Source of the DNA: Avichristensenella sp031550095
Lineage (GTDB): Bacteria > Bacillota > Clostridia > Christensenellales > Aristaeellaceae
Assembly: GCA_031550095.1 (NCBI GenBank)
Contig: JAVBOX010000117.1
Span: 1-34,834, forward strand
Length of the DNA stretch: 34,834 nucleotides
Reading direction: 5' to 3'
In this document: piece by piece, positions 8,323 through 16,106 of the stretch
Layout of the letters: the number at the start of each line of letters is the position of its first letter
Position numbering within the stretch: position 1 is the stretch's first letter
Translations under genes and position numbers: made by a program
The notes under the pieces: generated by a model
What the model was told of the DNA's origin: nothing
What the model saw: only the letters and a program-made list of their open reading frames with translations
Database searches by the model: none

Positions 8323-8351
8323 TTGAAACAGGTTTCACTTCATGTTATACT
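8323..8351 (+). promoter_or_regulatory. Autoregulated promoter and operator of the LacI-family gene
   Basis: The -35 TTGAAA (8323-8328) and -10 TATACT (8346-8351) are 17 bases apart. The operator TGAAAC-AG-GTTTCA (8324-8337) covers the -35 and the start of the spacer, so repressor binding would directly exclude RNA polymerase. The two operators at this locus differ by one base in the centre. Confidence 0.87.
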
Positions 8352-8381
8352 GTGCAAAATGAATCCTCTTGAAGGTGGGGT

Positions 8382-9446
8382 GTGGTCTTGGCTGGGGAAA
8401 AAATCACCATCTATGACATCGCCAGCGAGGCAGGTGTCTCCGCCGCGACGGTTTCCCGGGTTCTTTCCGGCTATCAGAATGTCAGCCCTGCCACCCGGGA
8501 GAGGGTCACATCGATCATCGAAAAGCATCACTTCCGCCCAAGTTCCTTTGCGAAAGGCTTGTTTCAGCAGGCGTTCCGCATGATGGGTTTCATCCTGCCA
8601 AGCGTCGAAAACCCTTATTACGCGGCCCTGTTTACCGCCGCCCATGAGGAGGCGCGGAAGGCGGGTTATACTGTTTTGGTCTACCGAACCACCCCCACCG
8701 AGCATGTGGACGAAGCGGTGATCGGCCAACTCATCGCCCAGCGGCTGGATGGCGTCCTTTTGCTTGGCGGCATCGTTGAATCCACCCAGCCCCCTGGCGA
8801 TCTGCTGGCGCCTTTGACCTTGCTTCAGCGGCATATCCCCTTGGTGACTATCTGTCCCCCCATTCCCGGCCTGGACTGCATCAATTTCCATAGCGATCTG
8901 TCCTCAAGCGTCCGCCAGTCCGTGCGCCATCTCCACGCCCTTGGTCATCACCGGATCGCTTTTCTGGGCGGCTCCTATCAAAACCGCAGCGCCAGCGAGC
9001 GGGAGCTTGGCTTTTTGGATGAGATGCGCAAGCTGAACCTCTCCACAGTCTATTATCACGAGGCGGGCCATACCCCGGAAGCGGGAGAGTTGGGCGTGGC
9101 AAGGCTGCTCGCGCCTATTTCCAAAGAAAATCAGCCCACGGCCATCATCGCCATCAACGATCTTGTGGCCTTAGGCGCCATGCGCCAGCTCAAGCGGATG
9201 GGTTTATCCATACCGCAGGACATGGCCATCATCGGCTGCGATAATCAGTTCTTCTGCCCCTATACCGATCCGCCCTTGACCACCGTGGACCTTCGGCCAG
9301 GGGAGCTAGGGCGGGTTGCTGTTCACCAACTGCTTGCCAAGGCGGAAAAGCGGGTGGAGGATCTTTCCTTCACGCAGATTAAAGAGTCCACGCTGATTGT
9401 TCGCGAGTCCTGCGGCGCTAAGATTGGCAGACGGGAAATTAAATAG
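8382..9446 (+). CDS. LacI-family transcriptional regulator of the uronide operon
   Basis: About 354 residues, standard for LacI/GalR repressors. The N-terminal helix-turn-helix and hinge helix read ITIYDIASEAGVSAATVSRV (residues 8-27) then LSG. A periplasmic-binding-like effector domain follows (MMGFILPSVENPYYAALF, then AIIAINDLVALGAMRQLK and DMAIIGCDNQFFCPYTDPPLTTVDL near the C-terminus). Two starts are possible: GTG at 8382, four bases after the AAGGTGG ribosome site, or TTG at 8388 with better spacing. The divergent position and the two matching palindromes argue that it represses both itself and the uptake operon, with an imported or processed sugar as inducer. The inducer cannot be named. 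Confidence 0.94.
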   Translation: MVLAGEKITIYDIASEAGVSAATVSRVLSGYQNVSPATRERVTSIIEKHHFRPSSFAKGLFQQAFRMMGFILPSVENPYYAALFTAAHEEARKAGYTVLVYRTTPTEHVDEAVIGQLIAQRLDGVLLLGGIVESTQPPGDLLAPLTLLQRHIPLVTICPPIPGLDCINFHSDLSSSVRQSVRHLHALGHHRIAFLGGSYQNRSASERELGFLDEMRKLNLSTVYYHEAGHTPEAGELGVARLLAPISKENQPTAIIAINDLVALGAMRQLKRMGLSIPQDMAIIGCDNQFFCPYTDPPLTTVDLRPGELGRVAVHQLLAKAEKRVEDLSFTQIKESTLIVRESCGAKIGRREIK

Positions 9447-9466
9447 CGAGAAAAGAGGCATTGCAC

Positions 9467-10057
9467 ATGGGCATTGGCTGCGTTGTCATGGCGTCCGGTG
9501 TTTCCGCCCGGTTCGGAGAAAACAAACTGCTGGTGCCTTTTCTCGGCGTTCCGCTTATCCAGCATACGCTTCAAAAGCTGCCCTCCCTGCTGGACAGGGT
9601 TCTTGTCGTTACTCGAAGCATCCCCGTCTGCTCCCTTGCCCGGAATTTAGGCCTGGAATGCATTTTACACACAAAACCCGATATCTCCGACACCATTCGC
9701 CTGGGGATTCAGACCATGGAGCGGATGAGGGGATGCCTGTTCTGCGTCGCGGATCAGCCCCTCTGTTCCCGGGACACCATCGCGAGTATCATCGCCTGCT
9801 TTCAGGAGAATCCCAAGGCCATCGTTCGGGCTTGCCATGAAACCACCGATGGAAATCCAGTGTTATTCTCCAAGGGCTTCTTTCCAGAGCTGGCTGCTCT
9901 ATCGGCCAGCCAGTCCGGCGGCGCGGTCATTCAAAAGCATCTCCATGAAGTGATAAGGGTTCAGGTAAAGTCTCCCCTTGAGCTCTGCGACGCGGACACC
10001 CCCGACGCCTTGGAAGCGCTGGAAAGAGAAGCAAGGTTAGGGTTAAACCATAAATAG
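9467..10057 (+). CDS. mocA: MocA/YgfJ-like molybdenum cofactor cytidylyltransferase
   Basis: A 196-residue nucleotidyltransferase of the MobA-like NTP-transferase family. The N-terminal nucleotide loop is VMASGVSARFGENKLL (residues 7-22), a variant of the usual AAGxSxRMGxxK. The central VADQPLCSRDT and late GNPVLFSKGFFPEL boxes also fit MocA. It probably transfers CMP to molybdopterin to form the cytosine dinucleotide cofactor used by xanthine-dehydrogenase-family enzymes such as the one encoded downstream. The ATG at 9467 is preferred over a TTG at 9461 because AGAGG lies eight bases upstream. It starts 20 bases after the LacI-family gene with no terminator between, so part of its transcription may come from that promoter. 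The E. coli purine cluster has the equivalent gene ygfJ. A GTP-using MobA role is less likely from context. Confidence 0.85.
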   Translation: MGIGCVVMASGVSARFGENKLLVPFLGVPLIQHTLQKLPSLLDRVLVVTRSIPVCSLARNLGLECILHTKPDISDTIRLGIQTMERMRGCLFCVADQPLCSRDTIASIIACFQENPKAIVRACHETTDGNPVLFSKGFFPELAALSASQSGGAVIQKHLHEVIRVQVKSPLELCDADTPDALEALEREARLGLNHK

Positions 10058-10118
10058 TGCCCATATTATTGTCTCAATTTATGCCGATATGACGAATTTA
10101 TACAACTTTTCAAGAAGT

Positions 10119-10151
10119 GATTGTGAAAACAATCCCATTGTGATATTGTTT
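10119..10151. promoter_or_regulatory. Inverted and direct repeats with extended -10 promoter upstream of ssnA
   Basis: GATTGT-GAAA-ACAATC (10119-10134) is a perfect inverted repeat. A second one, AAACAAT (10127-10133) with ATTGTTT (10145-10151), partly overlaps it. ATTGTGA is also directly repeated at 10120 and 10138, 18 bases apart. A plausible plus-strand promoter lies within: TTGTGA (10121-10126), 17 bases, then TATTGT (10144-10149) preceded by TGn. These repeats look like an operator for a regulator of the ssnA operon, whose identity is unknown. Confidence 0.6.
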
Positions 10152-10164
10152 CATCAATTGAATA

Positions 10165-10285
10165 GGACAGTGGCTGGAAGGGAGTGCTTCGCGCACGGGC
10201 TGATCCATAGTGGGTTTGCCTTTTTTGTCATTGTCTCGCAAATGGATCTGTCCAAGCCAAGGCTGCTGGACGGATTTTTTTATTT
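10165..10285 (+). ncRNA. Candidate cis-regulatory leader RNA of ssnA (riboswitch-like)
   Basis: The untranslated leader holds a GC-rich, potentially structured part ending in an intrinsic terminator. Local pairings are TGGA (10175-10178) with TCCA (10204-10207), enclosing GTGC (10184-10187) and GCAC (10193-10196) around loop TTCGC; the purine-rich internal loops AGGGA and GGGCTGA lie between. Alternative pairings are GGACAG (10165-10170) with CTGTCC (10248-10253), and GATCCAT (10202-10208) with ATGGATC (10242-10248). Both alternatives consume the 5' arm of the terminator, so terminator and antiterminator look mutually exclusive. I recognise no known riboswitch consensus (the purine, THF, ZTP, guanidine and fluoride types do not fit). 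Ligand and direction of control are unknown. A protein-dependent attenuator is the main alternative. Confidence 0.5.
10246..10285 (+). terminator. Intrinsic terminator in the ssnA leader
   Basis: Stem ATCTGTCCA (10246-10254) with TGGACGGAT (10267-10275), nine pairs including one G-T, followed at once by a T tract (TTTTTTT, then ATTT). It lies 35-40 bases upstream of the ssnA ribosome site, well after the mocA stop. It therefore acts either as the end of mocA transcription or as an attenuator for ssnA. Confidence 0.85.
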
Positions 10286-10319
10286 GCCAACATCCAGCAA
10301 GGAAAGTGAGGAGATCCGC

Positions 10320-11657
10320 GTGCTTTTGCTAGGAAACGGCCGGGTTATCACCCGGAACCCCCAAAACCCCTTCCTTGAAAACGGCTGTATCGCCATGGAA
10401 GGCGGCATTATCTCCAGCGTCGGCGAGACCGAAGCGATGAAAGCGGCTTATCCGGGCGCGGGGTTTATCGACGCCAAAGGCGGCGTCATCATGCCGGGGC
10501 TTATCAACGCCCACAACCACATCTATTCGGCGTTTGCCCGAGGTCTCTCCATTCGAGGATCAAGCCCAAAGACCTTTCTGGAAATACTGGACGGCCTCTG
10601 GTGGACCATTGACCGACATCTCCTGCTCGCGGATACGGCCGCCAGCGCAGATTGTACGTTCATCGACTGCATTGAAAACGGCACCACGACCATCCTCGAT
10701 CACCACGCCAGCTACGGCGAAATCGAGGGGAGCCTCTTTGCCATTGCGGAAAGCGCAAGGCGGTTCGGGGTTCGCGCTAACCTATGCTATGAGATCAGCG
10801 ACCGGGACGGAGCGGAAAAGATGCGCGCAGCCGTTTTGGAGAATGTCTCTTTCATCCGCCATGCCCAGGCGGATGGCACGGGCATGCTGGCAGGCATGAT
10901 GGGCATGCACGCGCCATTCACACTGTCCAACGACAGCCTGTCGTATTGCATGGCGGAATGCCCGGGCGGCGCGGGCGTTCATGTCCATGTCGCCGAGGGC
11001 ATCGAGGATGTCCGTCACAGCCTCAAGCATCACGGAAAGCGCCCGGTATTCCGCCTGCACGACTTTGGTGTTCTGGGAGAAAGGACCATCTGCGGCCACT
11101 GCACCCATGTGAGCGAGGCGGAAATGGATCTGTTGGCCGCCACAGGCAGCATGGTCGCCCACAACCCGGAAAGCAACATGGGAAACGCCATCGGCTGCCC
11201 CCCCTCCCTGCGCATGTATCAGAAGGGCATCCGCATCGGCCTGGGCACAGACGGCTACACCAACGACATGCTGGAGAGTTATAAGGTTGGAAACCTGCTG
11301 CACAAGCACAGCCTATGCGACCCCACTGTGGCTTGGGGAGAAATCCCCGGTATGCTCTTTGATAACAACCGGAGAATGGCGGAAACCTTCTTCGGAAAGA
11401 CCCTTGGAATTTTGGCGCCAGGCGCTTGCGCCGATGTAATCGTCCTGGACTACACGCCCCAAACCCCCATGACGGCGGCAAACATCAACTCCCACGCACT
11501 CTTTGGGATGAGCGGCCGCATGGTCACCACCACCATCATCAACGGTGAGGTGAAAATGCGCCACCGGGAACTGATCGGAATCGACAAAGAGGCTGTACTG
11601 GCTCACTGTCGCGAGCGAGCGTCCGATCTTTGGAATCGAATCAACAAGGGAAGATAA
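10320..11657 (+). CDS. ssnA: SsnA-type amidohydrolase (purine catabolism)
   Basis: A metal-dependent amidohydrolase of the SsnA group, thought to open or deaminate a purine-derived ring in the anaerobic purine-degradation pathway; the exact substrate is not settled. Metal-ligand motifs are visible: PGLINAHNHIYSAFARG (HxH near residue 64), a central HVHVAEG, ICGHCTHV, and LGTDGYTNDM with the conserved Asp. The start is GTG at 10320, preceded by GAGGAG six bases away, giving 445 residues, in line with the family (about 440). An earlier in-frame ATG at 10089 would add 77 residues that match nothing in the family and would run through the terminator. It is the first gene of the ssnA-ygfK-hyuA-xdhD-permease series and is followed by ygfK after 29 bases. 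Confidence 0.93.
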   Translation: MLLLGNGRVITRNPQNPFLENGCIAMEGGIISSVGETEAMKAAYPGAGFIDAKGGVIMPGLINAHNHIYSAFARGLSIRGSSPKTFLEILDGLWWTIDRHLLLADTAASADCTFIDCIENGTTTILDHHASYGEIEGSLFAIAESARRFGVRANLCYEISDRDGAEKMRAAVLENVSFIRHAQADGTGMLAGMMGMHAPFTLSNDSLSYCMAECPGGAGVHVHVAEGIEDVRHSLKHHGKRPVFRLHDFGVLGERTICGHCTHVSEAEMDLLAATGSMVAHNPESNMGNAIGCPPSLRMYQKGIRIGLGTDGYTNDMLESYKVGNLLHKHSLCDPTVAWGEIPGMLFDNNRRMAETFFGKTLGILAPGACADVIVLDYTPQTPMTAANINSHALFGMSGRMVTTTIINGEVKMRHRELIGIDKEAVLAHCRERASDLWNRINKGR

Positions 11658-11686
11658 CATCACAAACGGCAAAGGGGTTGGAGAAA

Positions 11687-14650
11687 ATGAGCGATATTAT
11701 GCGGGCGATTCCATTCGGGCACCTTATGGACTGGGTGCTCTCCGAATACGCCGAGCACGGCTCTATCTTTGGAGTCAGCGCCATATACCAGCACGAAAAT
11801 AACAAAGCCCTGCCCATCTTCGGCGAAACAATCGAAACCCCCATCGGCCCCGCGGCAGGGCCTCACAGCCAGTTGGCACAGAATTTGATCGCCGCCTATG
11901 TGGCGGGGAGCAGGTTCTTCGAGCTAAAGACCGTCCAGATTCTGGATGGGGAGGATCTTCCGGTGGAAAAGCCGTGCATCCGGGCGGAAGACGAGTGCTA
12001 CAATGTGGAATGGAGCACCGAACTCCGCGTGCCGGAAGCCTTTGACGAGTATGTGAAGGGCTGGCTGGCCATGAAGCTTCTCAGCCTGGAGCTGGGCCTT
12101 GGAAGCCCCACGGGCTTCGTGTTCAACATGAGCGTGGGCTATGATCTGGAAGGCATCCAATCCGAAAAAATAAACCGATACATCGAGGGCATGAAGAAGG
12201 CCGGCGAAACCGCCGTCTGGAAGGAATCCCTTGCCTGGGCGCAGGCCAACCTGCGCCGGTTCAAGAAAATCGATGAAGCCTTCCTGAGAGGCCTGGACGA
12301 TAAAGTATGCAAATCCATCACCCTGTCCACCCTTCACGGCTGTCCCCCCGCTGAAATCGAGCGGATCGCCAGCTATCTGATCCGGGAAAAAGGCCTGCAT
12401 ACCTATGTGAAATGCAACCCCACGCTGCTTGGCTATGCATTCGCCCGAAAAACCATGGATGCCATGGGCTATGATTACCTGGCCTTTGACGACCATCACT
12501 TCCGCCACGACCTTCAGTTTGGCGACGCGATTCCAATGTTCAAGCGGTTGAAAGTCCTTGCGGAGGAAAAGGGCCTGTCCTTCGGCGTAAAGCTGACGAA
12601 CACCTTCCCGGTGAAGATCATTCGGGGAGAACTGCCCGGTCAGGAGATGTACATGAGCGGCAAAAGCCTGTATCCCCTCTCCATTGCCCTTGCGGAAAAA
12701 GTCGAAGCGGCCATGGGCGGCAGCCTCCGGGTCTCCTACTCGGGCGGGGCGGACGCCTTCAACATCGGCGGCATTTTCAGCGCGGGCATTTGGCCGATTA
12801 CAATGGCCACCACCCTGCTCAAGCCCGGTGGGTACGGCCGCCTGCGACCCATTGCTTCTCTGCTCTCCCGCATGCCCTACGAGGCGTTTTCAGGGGTTGA
12901 CATGGAAAAGCTGTCCGCCTTGGCAAAGGATGCCGAAAGGAACCCGCACCATATCAAGCCTGTCAAAATCGTCCCTTCTCAAAAAGCCGAAGAGCGAGTG
13001 CCTCTGGTGGATTGTTTCATGGCCCCTTGCGAGGGCGGCTGTCCCATCGGCCAGGATATCCCCGCGTATGTTGAGCTCGTTGGCCAAGGCCGGTATGCGG
13101 AAGCGTTGGCCGTCATCTGTGAGAAAAACCCCCTGCCCTTCATCACCGGCACCATCTGCAGCCACCGCTGCATGCTCCGCTGCACGCGGAATTTCTACGA
13201 GGAGTCCGTCGCCATCCGGGGAGCGAAACTTGCTGCCGCCGAAAAGGGCTTTGCCGCCTACAGAACTTCCCTTTATGCCGCACCGCCGCGAAAGGAAAAC
13301 GTCGCCATCATCGGTGGCGGACCGGGAGGCATTGCGGCGGCAAACCTATTGGCCAGGAAGGGCGCCAAGGTTACGCTCTTTGAGAAGCGGGACAGCCTGG
13401 GGGGCGTTGTCCGCCATGTGATCCCCGCCTTTCGCGTCGGCGACGCGGCCATCGACAACGACTGCCGGATGTTGGAACAGCTGTCCGTCACCATTCACCT
13501 AAACACAGAGGTCGACGACATCCCCGCCCTTTTTGACCAAGGCTTTACCCATGTCATCTTGGCCATCGGCGCCTGGAAGCCTGGAAAGCTGGCGCTGGAA
13601 GCCGGCCAGGCTATGAATGTGCTCGCCTTCCTGGAGGCGAGCAAGAAAGCGCCTGGGACGTTGAACCTGGGGAAGGACGTTGTGGTTGTCGGCGGCGGCA
13701 ACACCGCCATGGACGCCGCCCGGGCAGCCAAGCGGATGCCCGGGGTCTCCTCTGTTCGCGTCGTCTATCGCCGCACTCGCCGGGAAATGCCCGCCGACGG
13801 AGAGGAATTGGCCCTGGCCATGGAGGATGGCGTAGAGTTCCGCGAACTGCTGGCGCCCCTTTCCCAGGAGGACGGCATGCTGCTCTGCCAGGTCATGCGC
13901 TTAGGGGATCCAGGCAAGGATGGCAGAAGAAGCCCGGAGCCCACCGGGGAAACGGTTTGCGTTTCCGCCGATACGGTCATCAGCGCCGTGGGAGAGTCCG
14001 TTGACGGGGCATTTCTCTCAAAAAGCGGCGTGGCGCTGGGTCCCCGTGGCTTGCCCGCCGCGCTGAAGCACAATAACGTCTACGTCATTGGAGACGCCCT
14101 CCGGGGTCCCGCCACAGTGGTCGAGGCCATCGCGGACGCCACGGAAGCGGTGAAGGACATACTTGGCACAGCTATTATTGGTTGCAACTACAGCATGGAC
14201 GCCGGGGCTCTCAAAGCCCGTCGGACGGACCTTTACAGCACCAAGGATCCCGATCAGGAAAACCAGCGCTGCCTGGGCTGCTCCATGGTCTGCGAAAACT
14301 GCGTGGATGCATGCCCCAACCGGGCTAACATCGCCATCAAGGTTCCCGGCATGGCAAAGGAGCAGGTGCTCCACATGGACCGCATGTGCAACGAGTGCGG
14401 CAACTGCACCGTCTTTTGCCCCTACGACAGCGCCCCTTACCGGGATAAGTTCACGGTTTTCGCGTCTGAGGAGGACTTTCAAAACAGCCAGAACCAAGGC
14501 TTCCTCCCGCTGGATATTGAAAAGCTTCGGGTAAAGGTCCGCCTTTGTGATCAGGTTTACGAGACGGACCTGGAGGAAGATACCCGAACATACGAACCGC
14601 TTGTAAAGATCATGCGGACAATGCTTGACGAGTACGCCTGGTCTCTATAG
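11687..14650 (+). CDS. ygfK: YgfK-type flavin/iron-sulfur oxidoreductase
   Basis: A 987-residue protein matching YgfK (annotated in E. coli as putative selenate reductase Fe-S subunit, about 1030 residues). Residues 1 to about 430 form a dihydroorotate-dehydrogenase-like barrel. A GltD-type Fe-S segment follows (PCEGGCPIGQDIPAYVELV near 445, then CSHRCMLRCTR). The FAD site is AIIGGGPGGIAAANLLARKG near 540, and the NAD(P)H site VVVGGGNTAMDAARAAKRM near 665. A C-terminal ferredoxin has CLGCSMVCENCVDACP near 860 and CNECGNCTVFCP near 900. It could carry electrons between the molybdenum enzyme and NAD(P) or reduce a purine-derived intermediate. ATG at 11687 follows GGGGTTGGAG. There are 26 bases to the next gene, so it belongs to the same operon. 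Which reaction it catalyses is inference. Confidence 0.92.
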   Translation: MSDIMRAIPFGHLMDWVLSEYAEHGSIFGVSAIYQHENNKALPIFGETIETPIGPAAGPHSQLAQNLIAAYVAGSRFFELKTVQILDGEDLPVEKPCIRAEDECYNVEWSTELRVPEAFDEYVKGWLAMKLLSLELGLGSPTGFVFNMSVGYDLEGIQSEKINRYIEGMKKAGETAVWKESLAWAQANLRRFKKIDEAFLRGLDDKVCKSITLSTLHGCPPAEIERIASYLIREKGLHTYVKCNPTLLGYAFARKTMDAMGYDYLAFDDHHFRHDLQFGDAIPMFKRLKVLAEEKGLSFGVKLTNTFPVKIIRGELPGQEMYMSGKSLYPLSIALAEKVEAAMGGSLRVSYSGGADAFNIGGIFSAGIWPITMATTLLKPGGYGRLRPIASLLSRMPYEAFSGVDMEKLSALAKDAERNPHHIKPVKIVPSQKAEERVPLVDCFMAPCEGGCPIGQDIPAYVELVGQGRYAEALAVICEKNPLPFITGTICSHRCMLRCTRNFYEESVAIRGAKLAAAEKGFAAYRTSLYAAPPRKENVAIIGGGPGGIAAANLLARKGAKVTLFEKRDSLGGVVRHVIPAFRVGDAAIDNDCRMLEQLSVTIHLNTEVDDIPALFDQGFTHVILAIGAWKPGKLALEAGQAMNVLAFLEASKKAPGTLNLGKDVVVVGGGNTAMDAARAAKRMPGVSSVRVVYRRTRREMPADGEELALAMEDGVEFRELLAPLSQEDGMLLCQVMRLGDPGKDGRRSPEPTGETVCVSADTVISAVGESVDGAFLSKSGVALGPRGLPAALKHNNVYVIGDALRGPATVVEAIADATEAVKDILGTAIIGCNYSMDAGALKARRTDLYSTKDPDQENQRCLGCSMVCENCVDACPNRANIAIKVPGMAKEQVLHMDRMCNECGNCTVFCPYDSAPYRDKFTVFASEEDFQNSQNQGFLPLDIEKLRVKVRLCDQVYETDLEEDTRTYEPLVKIMRTMLDEYAWSL

Positions 14651-14676
14651 CCCAAGCGTCGAAGGGAAATCATACG

Positions 14677-16050
14677 ATGAGAATCATTCAAAATGGATCG
14701 TTGGTGAACGCCTATGGCATCCAAAAGGCTGATATTGGCATCTCCAACGGCATCATTGAGTTTATTGCGCCCCGCATCCAGCCAGCCCCGGGGGATACGG
14801 TGCTCGACGCGGAGAGCTGCCTGGTGTTTCCTGGCTTCATCGACGCCCATACTCACTTCGCCATGGACAACGGAACCGTGATGACTGCCGATGACTTTGA
14901 AACCGGCACCACCGCCGCGCTTTCAGGAGGAACCACCACCATCATCGACTTCGCCACCCAGTCCAAGGGAGGGAACCTTTCCGATGCCTTGGCCGCATGG
15001 CAACAGAAGGCGGAAGGCCATTCCAGCTGCCATTACGGCTTTCATATGGCCATTACCGACTGGACTGAGGGCATAAAAACCGAGCTTCCCCACATGATTG
15101 AAAAGGGCGTCACATCCTTCAAGCTCTATATGGCCTATAGGGCCCTGATGGTGAACGACGCGGAAATCTATGAAATCCTCAAGGAAATGAAGGCGGTGGG
15201 TGGTTTTGTGGGGGTCCACTGCGAGAACGGAACCCTGGTGGAAGCATTCACCGCAGCGCTTCTTCGCGAGGGAAAACGCTCCCCCGCCGCGCATCCTTTG
15301 AGCCGCCCGCCGGAACTGGAGGCCGAGGCCATCTCTCGGTTGCTGTATATCGCAAAGGCGGCGGATTGGCCCGTTGCCATCGTGCATCTGAGCAGCGCGT
15401 TGGGCCTTCAGGAGGTGCGCAAGGCCCGGAAAAGAGGCCAGCGGGTCTTTGTTGAAACATGTCCCCAATACCTTTTCCTGGACGACGACCTGTACAGCCT
15501 GCCCGGTTTGGAGGGGGCGAAATACGTCTGCTCTCCGCCGCTTCGGAAGGCGGAGGATCAAAGCGCCCTTCTTCAGGCGCTTACCAATGGAGAAATCAAC
15601 TCCATCGCCACGGACCACTGCAGCTACCGCTTCGATGGACAAAAAACCCTGGGCGCCGGCGACTTCACCAAAATACCCAACGGCTTGCCCGGCGTGGAAA
15701 GCCGCCCTCAGCTGATCTTCTCCCGCCTAGTGGATACCGGTCTGATCACCCCCGAAGACATGTGCGGCATGCTCAGCACATGCCCCGCCCATGCCTATGG
15801 CCTCTACCCCCGAAAGGGCGCACTTCAGGTGGGCAGCGACGCGGACATCGTCGTTTGGGAACGCCATGGGGAGTGTATCACCGCAAAGACCCATCATCAG
15901 AATACCGATTACACCCCCTACGAAGGCTTCCTGTCCACCGGCCGCCCTCGCGCGGTTTTATTGTATGGGGAAATCGCCGCCCAGGAATGCCGGGTGATCG
16001 CGCCCCGCTTGGGAAGATATCTGCATAGGGATGTAAGCTCCTGGCAATAA
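14677..16050 (+). CDS. hyuA: Dihydropyrimidinase/hydantoinase-type cyclic amidohydrolase
   Basis: A 457-residue member of the D-hydantoinase/dihydropyrimidinase family, which hydrolyses cyclic amides. The binuclear metal site can be read in order: HTHF (near 58-61), the carbamylatable Lys in SFKLYMAY (near 148), GVHCEN, VAIVHLSSALG and the Asp of ATDHCSY (near 312). In E. coli and other purine-degrading anaerobes hyuA (hydA) sits with ssnA, ygfK and ygeXYW and is thought to open a ring intermediate. ATG at 14677 follows AAGGGAA at nine bases. It lies between ygfK and the molybdenum hydroxylase gene with short gaps, in the same operon. An allantoinase role is a weaker alternative, since no other allantoin genes are present. 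Confidence 0.93.
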   Translation: MRIIQNGSLVNAYGIQKADIGISNGIIEFIAPRIQPAPGDTVLDAESCLVFPGFIDAHTHFAMDNGTVMTADDFETGTTAALSGGTTTIIDFATQSKGGNLSDALAAWQQKAEGHSSCHYGFHMAITDWTEGIKTELPHMIEKGVTSFKLYMAYRALMVNDAEIYEILKEMKAVGGFVGVHCENGTLVEAFTAALLREGKRSPAAHPLSRPPELEAEAISRLLYIAKAADWPVAIVHLSSALGLQEVRKARKRGQRVFVETCPQYLFLDDDLYSLPGLEGAKYVCSPPLRKAEDQSALLQALTNGEINSIATDHCSYRFDGQKTLGAGDFTKIPNGLPGVESRPQLIFSRLVDTGLITPEDMCGMLSTCPAHAYGLYPRKGALQVGSDADIVVWERHGECITAKTHHQNTDYTPYEGFLSTGRPRAVLLYGEIAAQECRVIAPRLGRYLHRDVSSWQ

Positions 16051-16106
16051 CCGCAAAACATCCTATCCTTCAAGGCCGCGACAGCGATAAACAAAGGAGG
16101 CGAACC

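Noticed and set aside
8205..8337. The two TGAAACnGGTTTCA palindromes as CcpA cre sites
   Set aside because: They have cre-like outer bases but lack the central CG in the normal position, and a dedicated LacI-family gene sits between them; a local operator explains them better. Dual use by CcpA cannot be excluded.
8340..8891. A 183-codon open frame on the minus strand opposite the LacI-family gene
   Set aside because: It is a shadow of the regulator gene; the opposite frame has HTH and binding-domain motifs, and this one has no recognisable motif.
10089..10319. N-terminal extension of the ssnA reading frame from an ATG at 10089
   Set aside because: It would place a coding region across an intrinsic terminator and promoter. 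The added 77 residues do not look like SsnA, and a GTG at 10320 has a far better ribosome site.
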